From: Acidobacteriota bacterium
Lineage (GTDB): Bacteria > Acidobacteriota > Blastocatellia > Pyrinomonadales > Pyrinomonadaceae
Reading direction: 5' to 3'
Assembly (NCBI GenBank): GCA_003222895.1
Contig: QHXI01000050.1
Span: 24,975 to 88,974 of the forward strand
DNA: 64,000 nucleotides
Under the pieces are notes generated by a model. That model was not told where the DNA came from and did no database searches. It worked only from the letters and a program-made list of their open reading frames with translations. Position 1 is the stretch's first letter. Each line of letters begins with the position of its first letter. The position numbers were made by a program, and so were the translations under genes. This document shows positions 27,912 through 37,505 of this stretch, piece by piece.

Positions 27912-28023
27912 TAAATAGTAAATCGCAAATCGTAAATAGACTTGAACCAAGGCGCCGGTTGATTCGTATCGATTTGGAGAGAAGCGTCTTTTCTATTTTC
28001 GATTAACGATTTACTATTCACGA
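27902..28023. repeat. Heptad hairpin element H8
   Basis: Arm 1 AAGTAAA TAGTAAA TAGTAAA TCGCAAA TCGTAAA; arm 2 TTTTCTA TTTTCGA TTAACGA TTTACTA TTCACGA; upstream gene's TAG lies in arm 1, next ATG 3 bp after arm 2. Confidence 0.88.
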
Positions 28024-28025
28024 GT

Positions 28026-28514
28026 ATGTTCTGTTCATCCTGCGGCACCGAAAGTACCGGCCTCAATTACTGCAATCGTTGCGGCGCAAATCTCGCTGTG
28101 CCCGTTGCTCCAGTCGAACTGGCGCCGATTAGTTTGACGAAGCCGATCCTGATTTTCGGATTGGTGATCCTGTTCTTAACGCTTGGCGGTTTTGCGGGAA
28201 TAATCTCGGGCACAATCGAAATGGTCCAGAACGGAGCCGGAGGCGTGTCCCCGGCCATACCGATCTTCGGCATGCCCACTCTTCTCACCATAGACATTCT
28301 TCTGATTCGTCAGCTGTCCAAATTAATTAGCGCGGCCCTTTCGCCCGAACGGAGACAAATGCCAGCGCCGCAGCCGCAGTTCTATCCAGACCCGCGATTG
28401 GCGCGCCCCAGCACGGCACGGCTCGAACCGGCGCCCAGCGTCACCGAAAACACGACCCGCTTCTTTGATCCCGTCTATCGCGATCCTCGCGAGCGTGAAG
28501 ATATCAAGCGCTGA
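28026..28514 (+). CDS. Zinc-ribbon membrane protein
   Basis: MFCSSCGTESTGLNYCNRCGANL zinc ribbon followed by hydrophobic segments. Confidence 0.75.
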   Translation: MFCSSCGTESTGLNYCNRCGANLAVPVAPVELAPISLTKPILIFGLVILFLTLGGFAGIISGTIEMVQNGAGGVSPAIPIFGMPTLLTIDILLIRQLSKLISAALSPERRQMPAPQPQFYPDPRLARPSTARLEPAPSVTENTTRFFDPVYRDPREREDIKR

Positions 28515-28610
28515 AACGACCTGCGTTCCCGCTGCTTTGTTGCCCTCAAAAGTATGAGTTGGTAGAGTTCCGTGTGTTCGCAGACCCGGGAAACTCGAGG
28601 TGCATCCGGC

Positions 28611-30095
28611 ATGAACTCGTTCCGCTCGTATTTTGTAATTCTTCTCGGCCTCTGCTTATCGTGCAGCGTGGTAATTCAAGCTCTCGGGCAATCGCAGACT
28701 GGTCCATCGCCGCAAAACACTTCGACAGCATCCAAACGAAACTCGTCTTCGAAGAAAGCAACGGCGCAACGGCAGCGCGGCAATGCCGAAATTTCGAAAA
28801 TTGTTTCGGAAATCAATCCGCGCAGTATCGAAGCTACGATTCGAAAATTAGTCAGCTTCGGCACGCGCAATACGCTCTCAGATCAAAATGATCCAAATCG
28901 TGGAATTGGCGCAGCGCGCGATTGGCTCTACGGGGAATTTCAGAAGATCGCGGCGCAGTCCGGCGGACGCATGACCGTCGAAAAGCAAACGTTCGAGCAG
29001 CCGAAGGCTGCGCGCGTTCCGCAGCCGACGATGCTGACGAACATCGTCGCGACACTGAAAGGAACGCAGGCTGAATCCGTGAATCGAGTTTACGTTGTAA
29101 GCGGTCATTACGATTCAATGTGCGGCAGTCCGACCGATGCGAAATGCGATGCGCCCGGCGCTAATGACGACGCATCGGGCACGGCCGCGGTGCTCGAGAT
29201 GGCGCGCGCGATAGCGTCGCACAAATTCGACGCGACAATCATCTTCATGACCGTGCCGGGAGAAGAGCAAGGTCTGCTGGGCGCGACGCACTTCGCGGAA
29301 GAGGCAAAGAAGAGCAACATGGACATCCAGGGGATGTTCACCAACGACATCATCGGCAGCTCGCTCGGCGGCAACGGCGTTCACGATCCGCATACAGTCC
29401 GAATCTTCTCAGAGGGGGTGCCGTCGAATGAAACTCAGCAGGAAGCAACGACGCGTCGCAGCGTCGGCGGCGAGAACGATTCGCAATCGCGACAACTCGC
29501 TCGCTTCATCAAAGAGATTGGCGAACGCTACGTGCCCTGGATGAAAGTCTGGATGATCTATCGTCGCGATCGATACGGTCGCGGCGGCGATCATCAACCG
29601 TTTCTCGAACGCGGCTACGCGGCGGTGCGCTTCACTGAGCCGAACGAGAATTATCAACATCAACATCAGAACGTGCGCCTTGAAAACGGAATTCAATACG
29701 GAGACCTGCCACAGTTCGATGACTTCAAATACATCGCCAACGTTGCGCGTGTGAACGCCGCATCTCTCGCAGTTTTGGCTTTGGCCCCTGCCCGACCAAA
29801 GAACGTGACGTTTCCGACGAGTCTTTCCAACGACACGCCGATCAACTGGGACGCCAACAAAGAACCTGACTTTGCCGGCTATGAAATCGTCTGGCGCGAT
29901 ACGACCGAAGCGACGTGGACGCATTCGCGCGCGGTTGGCAACGTCCAGAGCTACACGATGAAGGGGATGTCGAAAGATAATTATTTCTTCGGCGTGCGCG
30001 CGGTCGATAAGAAGGGGAATCGCAGCCCGGTGACTTATCCGAAGCCGCAACCGCGACGTACCGGTACGGGCGCAACGCCAGCGACGTCGCCCTAA
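28611..30095 (+). CDS. M28-family metallopeptidase with C-terminal fibronectin-III-like domain
   Basis: VVSGHYDSM, GANDDASGTAAVLEMAR, VPGEEQGLLGATHFAE; FnIII-like tail. Confidence 0.88.
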   Translation: MNSFRSYFVILLGLCLSCSVVIQALGQSQTGPSPQNTSTASKRNSSSKKATAQRQRGNAEISKIVSEINPRSIEATIRKLVSFGTRNTLSDQNDPNRGIGAARDWLYGEFQKIAAQSGGRMTVEKQTFEQPKAARVPQPTMLTNIVATLKGTQAESVNRVYVVSGHYDSMCGSPTDAKCDAPGANDDASGTAAVLEMARAIASHKFDATIIFMTVPGEEQGLLGATHFAEEAKKSNMDIQGMFTNDIIGSSLGGNGVHDPHTVRIFSEGVPSNETQQEATTRRSVGGENDSQSRQLARFIKEIGERYVPWMKVWMIYRRDRYGRGGDHQPFLERGYAAVRFTEPNENYQHQHQNVRLENGIQYGDLPQFDDFKYIANVARVNAASLAVLALAPARPKNVTFPTSLSNDTPINWDANKEPDFAGYEIVWRDTTEATWTHSRAVGNVQSYTMKGMSKDNYFFGVRAVDKKGNRSPVTYPKPQPRRTGTGATPATSP

Positions 30096-30213
30096 CGATG
30101 TTTGCGTCGCGTCGTGCTGAGCGAAGATTTACTCAACCAAGCACCGCGAGGCTGCGTCTAAAAGAAGGTTGCAAAACGAGAATCTGGACGAGAATAAAGG
30201 TGAAGGCATCGCC

Positions 30214-32310
30214 ATGAATATTTCAAGAATTCAATCCGAATCGTCGACTTCGCGCCAAACGGGCGCGTTTCTGTTGGTTGCGACGCTGCTGATCAGCACT
30301 TTTGCCGCGTCTGTCGGAGCGCAGAGTATGCAGGCGCCGGCGAACAAGCCGGCGGCCAAACTCAATGAGGATCAGCGCATCCTGCACGCGCTGAATCGGC
30401 TCGGGTTTGGCTCGCGGCCGGGCGATGTCGAGCGCGTGAAGGCGATGGGCGTCGATAAGTATATCGAGCTGCAACTCAATCCGGAGAAGATCGAAGACTC
30501 AGCGAGCGAGGCAAAGCTACAAAATCTCGAGACGCTGCGTATGTCGACGGCTGAGCTTTATGAGAAGTATCCGCAGCCGGGACAGCTTCTCAGGCAACTT
30601 CAAAAACGCGATGCGTTGCCGGCGGATCTTGCCGCCGCCCGCGACAATCGGGTAAAGGGTGGTGCGAACGCTGCGAATCCAAATCAGGCCAAGACCGGCG
30701 AAGCCATGCCCACAGAAATGCAACCAGCGAATCCAAACAATCCAAATCCGAATGCCGCGAACGATGCGAACCCGATGAACAATCCGCAGTATCGCCAGGC
30801 GGTGATGGAATACTTCAAAGAGAACAATCTGCGGCCGGCGCAATTTCTCACCGGCGAGCTGCAAATGTCACGCATCCTGCGCGCAGTTTATAGCGAGCGA
30901 CAGTTGCAGGAGGTGATGGTTGATTTTTGGACCAACCACTTCAATGTCTTTGCGGCCAAGGGCGCCGATCGCTGGCTGTTGCCTTCGTACGATCGCGACA
31001 CGATCCGTCCGCACACGCTCGGCAAGTTTTACGATCTTCTGCTCGCTGATGCTCAGAGTCCGGCGATGCTTTTCTATCTCGATAATTTTCAAAGCGTCAG
31101 TCCGAACTCGCAGTTGCCACAGCAACGACCGGATGCGCGTCGCGGGCCGCTGGCAAATCTCCGAATGAGCAACAACCCTCAAGATCAGCGCCCGCAACAG
31201 CAGCAACAGCGTCGCGGCATCAATGAAAATTACGCGCGCGAATTGATGGAGTTGCACACGCTGGGTGTTGATGGCGGCTACACGCAGAAAGATGTGCAGG
31301 AAGTTGCTCGCTGCTTCACTGGGTGGACGATTATCGCTCCGCGTGGAGCCGGCGCCGCGGCGCAAGCTGTGATGAATGGGCCGATGGGCGATATGCTGCG
31401 CAAGCAAGCCGGAACTTTTATTTTCCGTCCGGGCGTTCACGACAACGGTGAAAAGATCGTGCTCGGTCACAAGATTCCAGCCGGCGGCGGCATCAAGGAT
31501 GGGTATATGGTTCTGGATATTCTGGCCCATCACCCTGCGACCGCGAAGTTCATCGCGACGAAACTTGTGCGACGATTCGTCTCAGACGATCCACCGCCGG
31601 CGCTCGTCGATCGCGTCGCGCAAACTTACATGAAGACCGAGGGCGACATTCGCGAGATGCTGCGCACGGTATTCTATTCGCCGGAATTCAATTCACTGGA
31701 TGCGTATCGCGCAAAGGTGAAACGGCCGTTCGAATTGGCAGTCAGCGCGGTGCGGACGCTCGGCGCGGACACCAATGGCGGCCCGCAGCTTCATCAATGG
31801 ATTGCGCGCATGGGCCAGCCGCTCTATGGCTTCCAAACGCCGAACGGTTATTCGGATGTGGCCGAGAATTGGGTGAATACGGGCGCGTTGCTCGAACGTA
31901 TGAACTTTGCGCTGGCGCTTGTGAGTAATCGAATCCCAGGCACGCGCGTCGATCTTTCGAAGTTACTGGGCGAATCGAAAATGGGGGCATCGATAGACAA
32001 AGAAAAATTGCTCGATCGATTCGTAACCCTGATCGTCGGCGGCGAGATTTCAGCGAAGACGCGCGCGACGTTGCTGAAAGAATTGAGCGATCAAATAACG
32101 CTTCCGCCGATGCCGCCGGCCCAAACAACATCCAACGGAGCGCCCGCGAATCCATTTGAAGTCGCGTTCCAGCGAGGCAATTTGAATCCGGGCGGTGGTC
32201 CGCAACAGCAACAACAGCAGCTCGCGCGGATGAGTCCGGCTGCGATCGATAATCCGGTGGTGAAGCTCGCAGGATTGATTCTTGGATCGCCGGAGTTTCA
32301 GAGGCAGTAA
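30214..32310 (+). CDS. DUF1800 domain-containing protein
   Basis: ILHALNRLGFGSRPGDVERV, DFWTNHFNVFA, ENYARELMELHTLGVDGGYTQKDVQEVARCFTGW. Confidence 0.92.
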   Translation: MNISRIQSESSTSRQTGAFLLVATLLISTFAASVGAQSMQAPANKPAAKLNEDQRILHALNRLGFGSRPGDVERVKAMGVDKYIELQLNPEKIEDSASEAKLQNLETLRMSTAELYEKYPQPGQLLRQLQKRDALPADLAAARDNRVKGGANAANPNQAKTGEAMPTEMQPANPNNPNPNAANDANPMNNPQYRQAVMEYFKENNLRPAQFLTGELQMSRILRAVYSERQLQEVMVDFWTNHFNVFAAKGADRWLLPSYDRDTIRPHTLGKFYDLLLADAQSPAMLFYLDNFQSVSPNSQLPQQRPDARRGPLANLRMSNNPQDQRPQQQQQRRGINENYARELMELHTLGVDGGYTQKDVQEVARCFTGWTIIAPRGAGAAAQAVMNGPMGDMLRKQAGTFIFRPGVHDNGEKIVLGHKIPAGGGIKDGYMVLDILAHHPATAKFIATKLVRRFVSDDPPPALVDRVAQTYMKTEGDIREMLRTVFYSPEFNSLDAYRAKVKRPFELAVSAVRTLGADTNGGPQLHQWIARMGQPLYGFQTPNGYSDVAENWVNTGALLERMNFALALVSNRIPGTRVDLSKLLGESKMGASIDKEKLLDRFVTLIVGGEISAKTRATLLKELSDQITLPPMPPAQTTSNGAPANPFEVAFQRGNLNPGGGPQQQQQQLARMSPAAIDNPVVKLAGLILGSPEFQRQ

Positions 32311-32385
32311 ATCGGTTTCGAGTCTCGGGTTTCGAGTTTCACGTTAGAACAAACTCGCAATTCGAAACTACAAACTCGAAACTGC
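32309..32385. repeat. Heptad hairpin element H9 between DUF1800 and DUF1501 genes
   Basis: Arm 1 TTTCGAG TCTCGGG TTTCGAG TTTCACG; arm 2 AAACTCG CAATTCG AAACTAC AAACTCG AAACTGC. Confidence 0.85.
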
Positions 32386-32397
32386 GAGGTAACGAGC

Positions 32398-33660
32398 ATG
32401 AATAGAAGATATTTCATCAAATCGGGCAGCATCGCGTTGGCTTCATTCGGAGTCATGGCTTCGGCGCCCTCGTTTTTAAAGCGCACGCTGGCCTCAACGT
32501 TCGACATTGCAAACGGCGGGCGACGCAAAACGCTGATCGCGATCTTTCAGCGCGGTGCAGTCGATGGATTGAACGTCGTCGTGCCTTTTGGCGAACACAA
32601 CTATTTCGACCTGCGCCCGAGCATCGCGATTCCAAAGCCCAACGGCGGCGCCGAGGCGGCGATCAATCTCGATGGTTACTTTGGTTTGCATCCATCGCTC
32701 GCTGCATTCAAGCCGTTATGGGATTCGAAGCGGCTGGCTATCGTTCATGCGTCTGGTTCGCCAGACAACACGCGTTCGCATTTCGATGCGCAGGACTACA
32801 TGGAGTCGGGAACGCCGGGTGTAAAATCAACGGCGGACGGCTGGCTGAATCGTTATCTTCAATCGAAGGCCGATCCGCAGAAGTCTCTGTTCCGTGCCGT
32901 GTCGATGACACAGAACATGCCGCGCGCGATGCAGGGCAAAGCGTCGACTCTCGCGATTTCGAATCTCGCGGACTTCAACATTCGTGCGGGTCAGAGTTCG
33001 GCAACCGTACAGGGCGGGTTCGAAGCGATGTACGACCAGACCGTCAACGACGCGTTGCGCGGCACCGGCAAAGAAACTTTCGCAGCGATCAATTATTTGA
33101 AGCAGGTCAATCCCGGGCAGTACAAACCTGAGAACGGCGCGACTTATCCGCAGACTCCATTCGGCAATGCTCTGCGACAGACGGCGCAGTTGATCAAAGC
33201 CGGCGTGGGATTGGAAGTCGCGTTCGCAGACATCGGCGGTTGGGACACTCACGTTAACGAAGGCAATCAGCAGGGACAACTAAGCAATCTGCTGCGACAA
33301 TTCAGCAATGCGATCGCGGCGCTCCACACCGACCTCGGTCAGCGTATGGATGACGTGGTGATCCTGACGATGTCTGAGTTCGGACGCACGGTGAAAGAGA
33401 ATGGCAATCGCGGCACCGATCACGGACACGCAAATGCAATGTTCATCGTCGGCAACAGCGTGCGTGGCGGCAAGGTCTACGGCGATTGGCCGGGGCTGAA
33501 GAACGAACAGTTGTACGAAGGCCGAGATTTAGCGCTGACGACTGATTTTCGCGATGTGTTTGGCGAGATTGCTAAGAAGCATCTCGGGGCGACGAACATG
33601 AACTCGGTATTCCCGGGGTATGCCGGCAATGAGTCAAAGTTCCGCGGCGTGCTTGGATAA
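32398..33660 (+). CDS. DUF1501 domain-containing (sulfatase-like) secreted protein
   Basis: IFQRGAVDGLNVVVPFGE, FADIGGWDTHVNEGNQQGQL, MSEFGRTVKENGNRGTDHGHANAMFI. Confidence 0.92.
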   Translation: MNRRYFIKSGSIALASFGVMASAPSFLKRTLASTFDIANGGRRKTLIAIFQRGAVDGLNVVVPFGEHNYFDLRPSIAIPKPNGGAEAAINLDGYFGLHPSLAAFKPLWDSKRLAIVHASGSPDNTRSHFDAQDYMESGTPGVKSTADGWLNRYLQSKADPQKSLFRAVSMTQNMPRAMQGKASTLAISNLADFNIRAGQSSATVQGGFEAMYDQTVNDALRGTGKETFAAINYLKQVNPGQYKPENGATYPQTPFGNALRQTAQLIKAGVGLEVAFADIGGWDTHVNEGNQQGQLSNLLRQFSNAIAALHTDLGQRMDDVVILTMSEFGRTVKENGNRGTDHGHANAMFIVGNSVRGGKVYGDWPGLKNEQLYEGRDLALTTDFRDVFGEIAKKHLGATNMNSVFPGYAGNESKFRGVLG

Positions 33661-33773
33661 GAAAGAAAACTTAACCGCCGATAAATGCGGATTGACGCGG
33701 ATGCAGCAGACAAACTGCGGTGTCCGCGTTTTCTTTTGCGCGATGTTGCTCTTTCATTTATGCTGCGTTATCG

Positions 33774-34559
33774 ATGCCCACTGGTTTCAGTTCGACAATC
33801 CTTCGCTTCGACACAATCGACTCAACTAATTTGGAAGCGATACGTCAGGCGAGAGTAGGTGCGCCTGAAGGCCTCTGCGTCATTGCGCGCGAACAGTCGG
33901 TGGGGCGCGGAAGACTTGATCGCACCTGGCATTCGCCGAAGGATGCAGGCTTATATTTCAGCATCGTGCTGCGGCCGAAGCTGCCAATGAATCTTTGGCC
34001 GCTGCTACCGTTGGTGTCTGCCCTCGCGGTCTCTGATGCACTGATGAAATCGTGCGGCTTGCGCGCGGATATCAAATGGCCCAATGACATCCTCGCCAAC
34101 GAGCGCAAGCTGTGCGGGATACTTGCCGAGACGCTAGAAACAGCGAGTGGCGCCGCAGCAATCATCGGAATCGGCATCAACTTAACGAAAGCGGCAGTGC
34201 CCGAGGCATTGCGATCTAACGCCACTTCGCTGGAAGAAATGATGGGCCATCAAATTGACGGCGAAAGAATCTTGACTGAACTTCTGGAAACGATCGCAGA
34301 ACGCTATCAAGTATTGCAGAGCGAAGGCGGCGCCGAGCACACGATCCGCGAGTGGTGCGGGAATTCCAGTTATGCCTTTGATCGAGTAGTTCGTGTTTCA
34401 AGCGATCATGATTCTTTTGAAGGTCGTACGCGCGGCCTGCAAGGCGATGGAGCGCTGCGAGTTGAAACCGGCGACGGCAAGCTCAGGGTCGTTCGCGCCG
34501 GCGACGTTACGGCTGTCCGCGCGACTACCAATTCAGCAAGTTCGGAATCCAATCTTTAG
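33774..34559 (+). CDS. birA: Biotin-[acetyl-CoA-carboxylase] ligase
   Basis: DTIDSTNLEAIR, REQSVGRGRLDRTWHSPK, DIKWPNDILANERKLCGILAE. Confidence 0.94.
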   Translation: MPTGFSSTILRFDTIDSTNLEAIRQARVGAPEGLCVIAREQSVGRGRLDRTWHSPKDAGLYFSIVLRPKLPMNLWPLLPLVSALAVSDALMKSCGLRADIKWPNDILANERKLCGILAETLETASGAAAIIGIGINLTKAAVPEALRSNATSLEEMMGHQIDGERILTELLETIAERYQVLQSEGGAEHTIREWCGNSSYAFDRVVRVSSDHDSFEGRTRGLQGDGALRVETGDGKLRVVRAGDVTAVRATTNSASSESNL

Positions 34560-34615
34560 AATTAGCGTAGATAGGCACAAGCTAAAGCTTGAAGTCTGAG
34601 TTATTATTCAAATTC

Positions 34616-35410
34616 ATGCTCCTGGTAATCGACATCGGCAATACGAACACTTCGCTCGGAGTGTTTGACGGCGAGAAACTTGTCGCGCATTGGCGTCTGA
34701 CGACAGCGCGCTCGCGCACGGTTGATGAATGGGGAGTGCACGCCCGCAATCTGTTTTCGCTGGCCGGACTCGACGTCACGTCAATTGATGCGATTGCGAT
34801 CGCGTCGGTAGTTCCGCCGCTGAATTTCACGCTCAGGCGAATGGCAGAACTTTATTTTCACCTGACACCGCTCTTCATCGATCATACAGTCGACACCGGC
34901 GTGGCAATCCTTTACGAGCCGGCTTCGGACGTTGGCGCTGATCGAATTGTCGACGCGGTTGCAGCAATCAAGAAATACGGCGCGCCGTGCATCGTCGTCG
35001 ACTTCGGCACGGCAACCACCTTCGATGCGATCAATTCACAGGGCGAGTATCTCGGCGGCGTAATTACGCCGGGCATTACAATTTCATCCGATGCTTTGTT
35101 TGAGCGCGCCGCGAAATTGCCGCGTGTCGAAATCAAGAATCCGCAGAAGGTGATCGGATCGGCCACGGTAGAGGCGATGCAGTCCGGGCTGTATCACGGC
35201 TACATTGGATTAGTTGATGGAATTTTGCGCAAGATGATCCACGAACTTGGCGGTTCGCCAAAGATAATTGCGACCGGCGGCCTCGCGCCCTTGATTGCAA
35301 AAGGCTCTGAGTTCATTGAAACGGTTGACGAAGAGCTGACGCTTGAAGGGATGCGACTCGTGTATGAACGAAGCAGTAACAGAAACTTCGTAGGAGCGAG
35401 ATCTTCATAG
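34616..35410 (+). CDS. coaX: Type III pantothenate kinase
   Basis: MLLVIDIGNTNTSLGVFDG, GADRIVDAVAA, VDFGTATTFDAI; C-terminus overlaps a dispersed repeat. Confidence 0.95.
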   Translation: MLLVIDIGNTNTSLGVFDGEKLVAHWRLTTARSRTVDEWGVHARNLFSLAGLDVTSIDAIAIASVVPPLNFTLRRMAELYFHLTPLFIDHTVDTGVAILYEPASDVGADRIVDAVAAIKKYGAPCIVVDFGTATTFDAINSQGEYLGGVITPGITISSDALFERAAKLPRVEIKNPQKVIGSATVEAMQSGLYHGYIGLVDGILRKMIHELGGSPKIIATGGLAPLIAKGSEFIETVDEELTLEGMRLVYERSSNRNFVGARSS

Positions 35411-35532
35411 TTTCCGACGCGATTTTGTTGTCGAAGCTCCGTAGGAGCGGCATGTTTGATGTCGCTCCGACGGAGCTTTGAAGTTGATCGACACGATCGC
35501 GTGCCATAAATATGCTGCTCCTACGGAGCTAA
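35384..35532. repeat. Cluster of GAAGCTCCGTAGGAGCG palindromic repeats
   Basis: Copies at 35384-35410, 35433-35454, inverted 35459-35478 and 35513-35530; central copies form a hairpin. Confidence 0.85.
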
Positions 35533-36248
35533 ATGACTTGAACTACTTCTCTTATTTCTCTGAACTCGAAGACACTTTCATTCGCCGCCGCGGCAAACAC
35601 TTGATGCTTAGTCCGATCGATTGGGCAATGATCGAGAGTTGGAAAGAACGTGGAGTGCCGCTGCACGTCGCGGTGCGCGGGATTGAACATGCTTTTGATT
35701 CGTATGAAGCGAAGAAACAGAAGCGCACGGTCAAGACGCTTTTGTATTGCCAGGAAGAAGTCGAGGCTCAATACGCTGAATGGTTAGAGTCGCGCGTGGG
35801 TAGCCATGACGATCAGAGGGATTCCCTTGATGATTCAAAGTCACCATTTCCACGCGCCACCGTCAGCGCCCACCTTGAACGATCGCTGGAAGAACTTACC
35901 AAACTCGCAAGTCAACGAGAGCCAGCGCAGGATGAATTGAGCGAAGCGTTGATGCGAGCTGCTGAACTGTTGACTGAGATCGCTGACGACTACCGATCAT
36001 CAGCGCAACCTGACACGCGCAAACTCGAGGAATCGCTTACCGGGGTCGAGCGCATGCTCGATGATGCGATGCGAATCGCGATTGACGCCGAGACACTGAA
36101 GTCAATTGATACTGAAGTCGATTCACAGATCAAGCCATACAAGCGTCACATGGACAAAGTCGCGTTTGCGCAGACGCGTGAAAATCTTTTCCGGAAGCGT
36201 TTACGCGAATACTTCGGAGTGCCGCGCTTGAGCTTGTTTTTTCTGTAA
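35478..36248 (+). CDS. Hypothetical protein
   Basis: 256-aa ORF on the same strand as its neighbours; start uncertain (first residues derive from the repeat cluster). Confidence 0.6.
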   Translation: MKLIDTIACHKYAAPTELNDLNYFSYFSELEDTFIRRRGKHLMLSPIDWAMIESWKERGVPLHVAVRGIEHAFDSYEAKKQKRTVKTLLYCQEEVEAQYAEWLESRVGSHDDQRDSLDDSKSPFPRATVSAHLERSLEELTKLASQREPAQDELSEALMRAAELLTEIADDYRSSAQPDTRKLEESLTGVERMLDDAMRIAIDAETLKSIDTEVDSQIKPYKRHMDKVAFAQTRENLFRKRLREYFGVPRLSLFFL

Positions 36249-36249
36249 A

Positions 36250-36321
36250 GTGTCAGAAGCCCGACCGTGAGGGGGCAACTTGGCCCAACTGGCCCCTACC
36301 TGACGGTCGGGCTTCTGACAC
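36250..36321. repeat. GTGTCAGAAGCCCG hairpin element, copy 1
   Basis: GTGTCAGAAGCCCGACCGT...ACGGTCGGGCTTCTGACAC, 19-bp perfect inverted repeat filling the gap before rlmD. Confidence 0.9.
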
Positions 36322-36327
36322 AAAGGT

Positions 36328-37497
36328 ATGGAAGTAACTATCGAACGCATCCTGCCCGGCGGACTTGGACTCGCGCACGCTGATGGCCGAACCATGATGG
36401 TGGCGCTCGCCGCCCCGGGCGATCGTCTGCGCGTTCGAATCGATCGCGTGAAGGGAAGTGTGGCCTTCGCTTCAATCGAAGAGATCCTCGAACCATCACC
36501 GGAACGCGTCCAGCCGCCGTGCCCTTACTTTGGCCGATGCGGTGGCTGCGATTTTCAGCAGTTGAATTATCAGACACAACTCGCCGCCAAAATCGAGATC
36601 ATCAAAGACTGTCTGCATCGAATCGCTCGCATCGATAAGGTTCCGGATTTTGAAATCATCGGCGCGCCGAACCAGTGGCATTATCGCGCGCGAGCGCAGT
36701 GGCAATACGATGCTGAGCAAAAGCGGCTCGGGTATTTCGAGAGTGCTTCGCGCCGAGTTTGTGACGTAGCCGAATGCGGCGTACTCGTGCCGGAGTTGCA
36801 AGCGACACTTGAGAACTTGCGCGCCCAGATGGTCGATGAGGCCCTGTCGCACGATGCTCGCTACTTTCGCGCGATTGCTGGTGATGACGGCGTCTCGGTC
36901 ATGCCAAGCGTTAGAAGCACGAACGCGCGCCAGGGCAAAGTAGATGAAATTCGTCGCTTGATTGGCGACGACGCTTACACGCTGACTGCCGAACATTTCT
37001 TTCAAACCAACGCCGATCTTCTTCCTCGATTGATTGATGCGGCGATCGGCGACGCGAGCGGAGAGAGAGCAATAGAACTCTACTCTGGTGTCGGTCTGTT
37101 CACCTTGCCGCTCGCGCGTCGGTTCAGTTACGTGATCGCAGTCGAAGACGATCGAGACGCTGCGAAGCAAGCTCGTAAGAATCTCGCTAATGCAGGATTG
37201 ACGAACGCTGAGATCGCTCATACTGATGTTGGTGATTGGCTTGGTTCAACCGGTGCACTCCAGCAAGCTGATTTTCTTTTGCTCGATCCGCCCCGCGCCG
37301 GGGCTGAATCGCGAGTGATTGCAGGAATTGTGCAACTTAAGCCAAAACAAATCTGCTATGTATCTTGCGATCCGGCAACGCTCGCGCGTGATTTAAGGAA
37401 GTTAATCGCTGGCGGATTTTCTCTTGACTCCGTCGTCGCCTTTGATATGTTTCCGCAGACTCATCACGTGGAAACCGTGGTTCATCTCAGCGGTTAA
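36328..37497 (+). CDS. rlmD: 23S rRNA (uracil-C5)-methyltransferase, RlmD/RumA family
   Basis: PCPYFGRCGGCDFQQLNYQTQL, ELYSGVGLFTLPLA, LLDPPRAGA, YVSCDPATLARDL. Confidence 0.93.
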   Translation: MEVTIERILPGGLGLAHADGRTMMVALAAPGDRLRVRIDRVKGSVAFASIEEILEPSPERVQPPCPYFGRCGGCDFQQLNYQTQLAAKIEIIKDCLHRIARIDKVPDFEIIGAPNQWHYRARAQWQYDAEQKRLGYFESASRRVCDVAECGVLVPELQATLENLRAQMVDEALSHDARYFRAIAGDDGVSVMPSVRSTNARQGKVDEIRRLIGDDAYTLTAEHFFQTNADLLPRLIDAAIGDASGERAIELYSGVGLFTLPLARRFSYVIAVEDDRDAAKQARKNLANAGLTNAEIAHTDVGDWLGSTGALQQADFLLLDPPRAGAESRVIAGIVQLKPKQICYVSCDPATLARDLRKLIAGGFSLDSVVAFDMFPQTHHVETVVHLSG

Positions 37498-37505
37498 CGA
37501 ATCGA

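Noticed and set aside
30868-31533. 221-aa minus-strand ORF
   Set aside because: Antisense shadow of the DUF1800 gene.
33661-33740. AAAGAAAAC...GTTTTCTTT flanked GCGGATTGACGCGGATG sequence before birA
   Set aside because: Looks like another short REP-like palindrome, but single copy here and imperfect; too weak to call a family.
34568-34600. CAAGCTAAAGCTTG short palindrome before coaX
   Set aside because: 14-bp palindrome only; could be a degenerate dispersed repeat but not supportable from one copy.
36496-37221. 241-aa minus-strand ORF
   Set aside because: Antisense shadow of rlmD.
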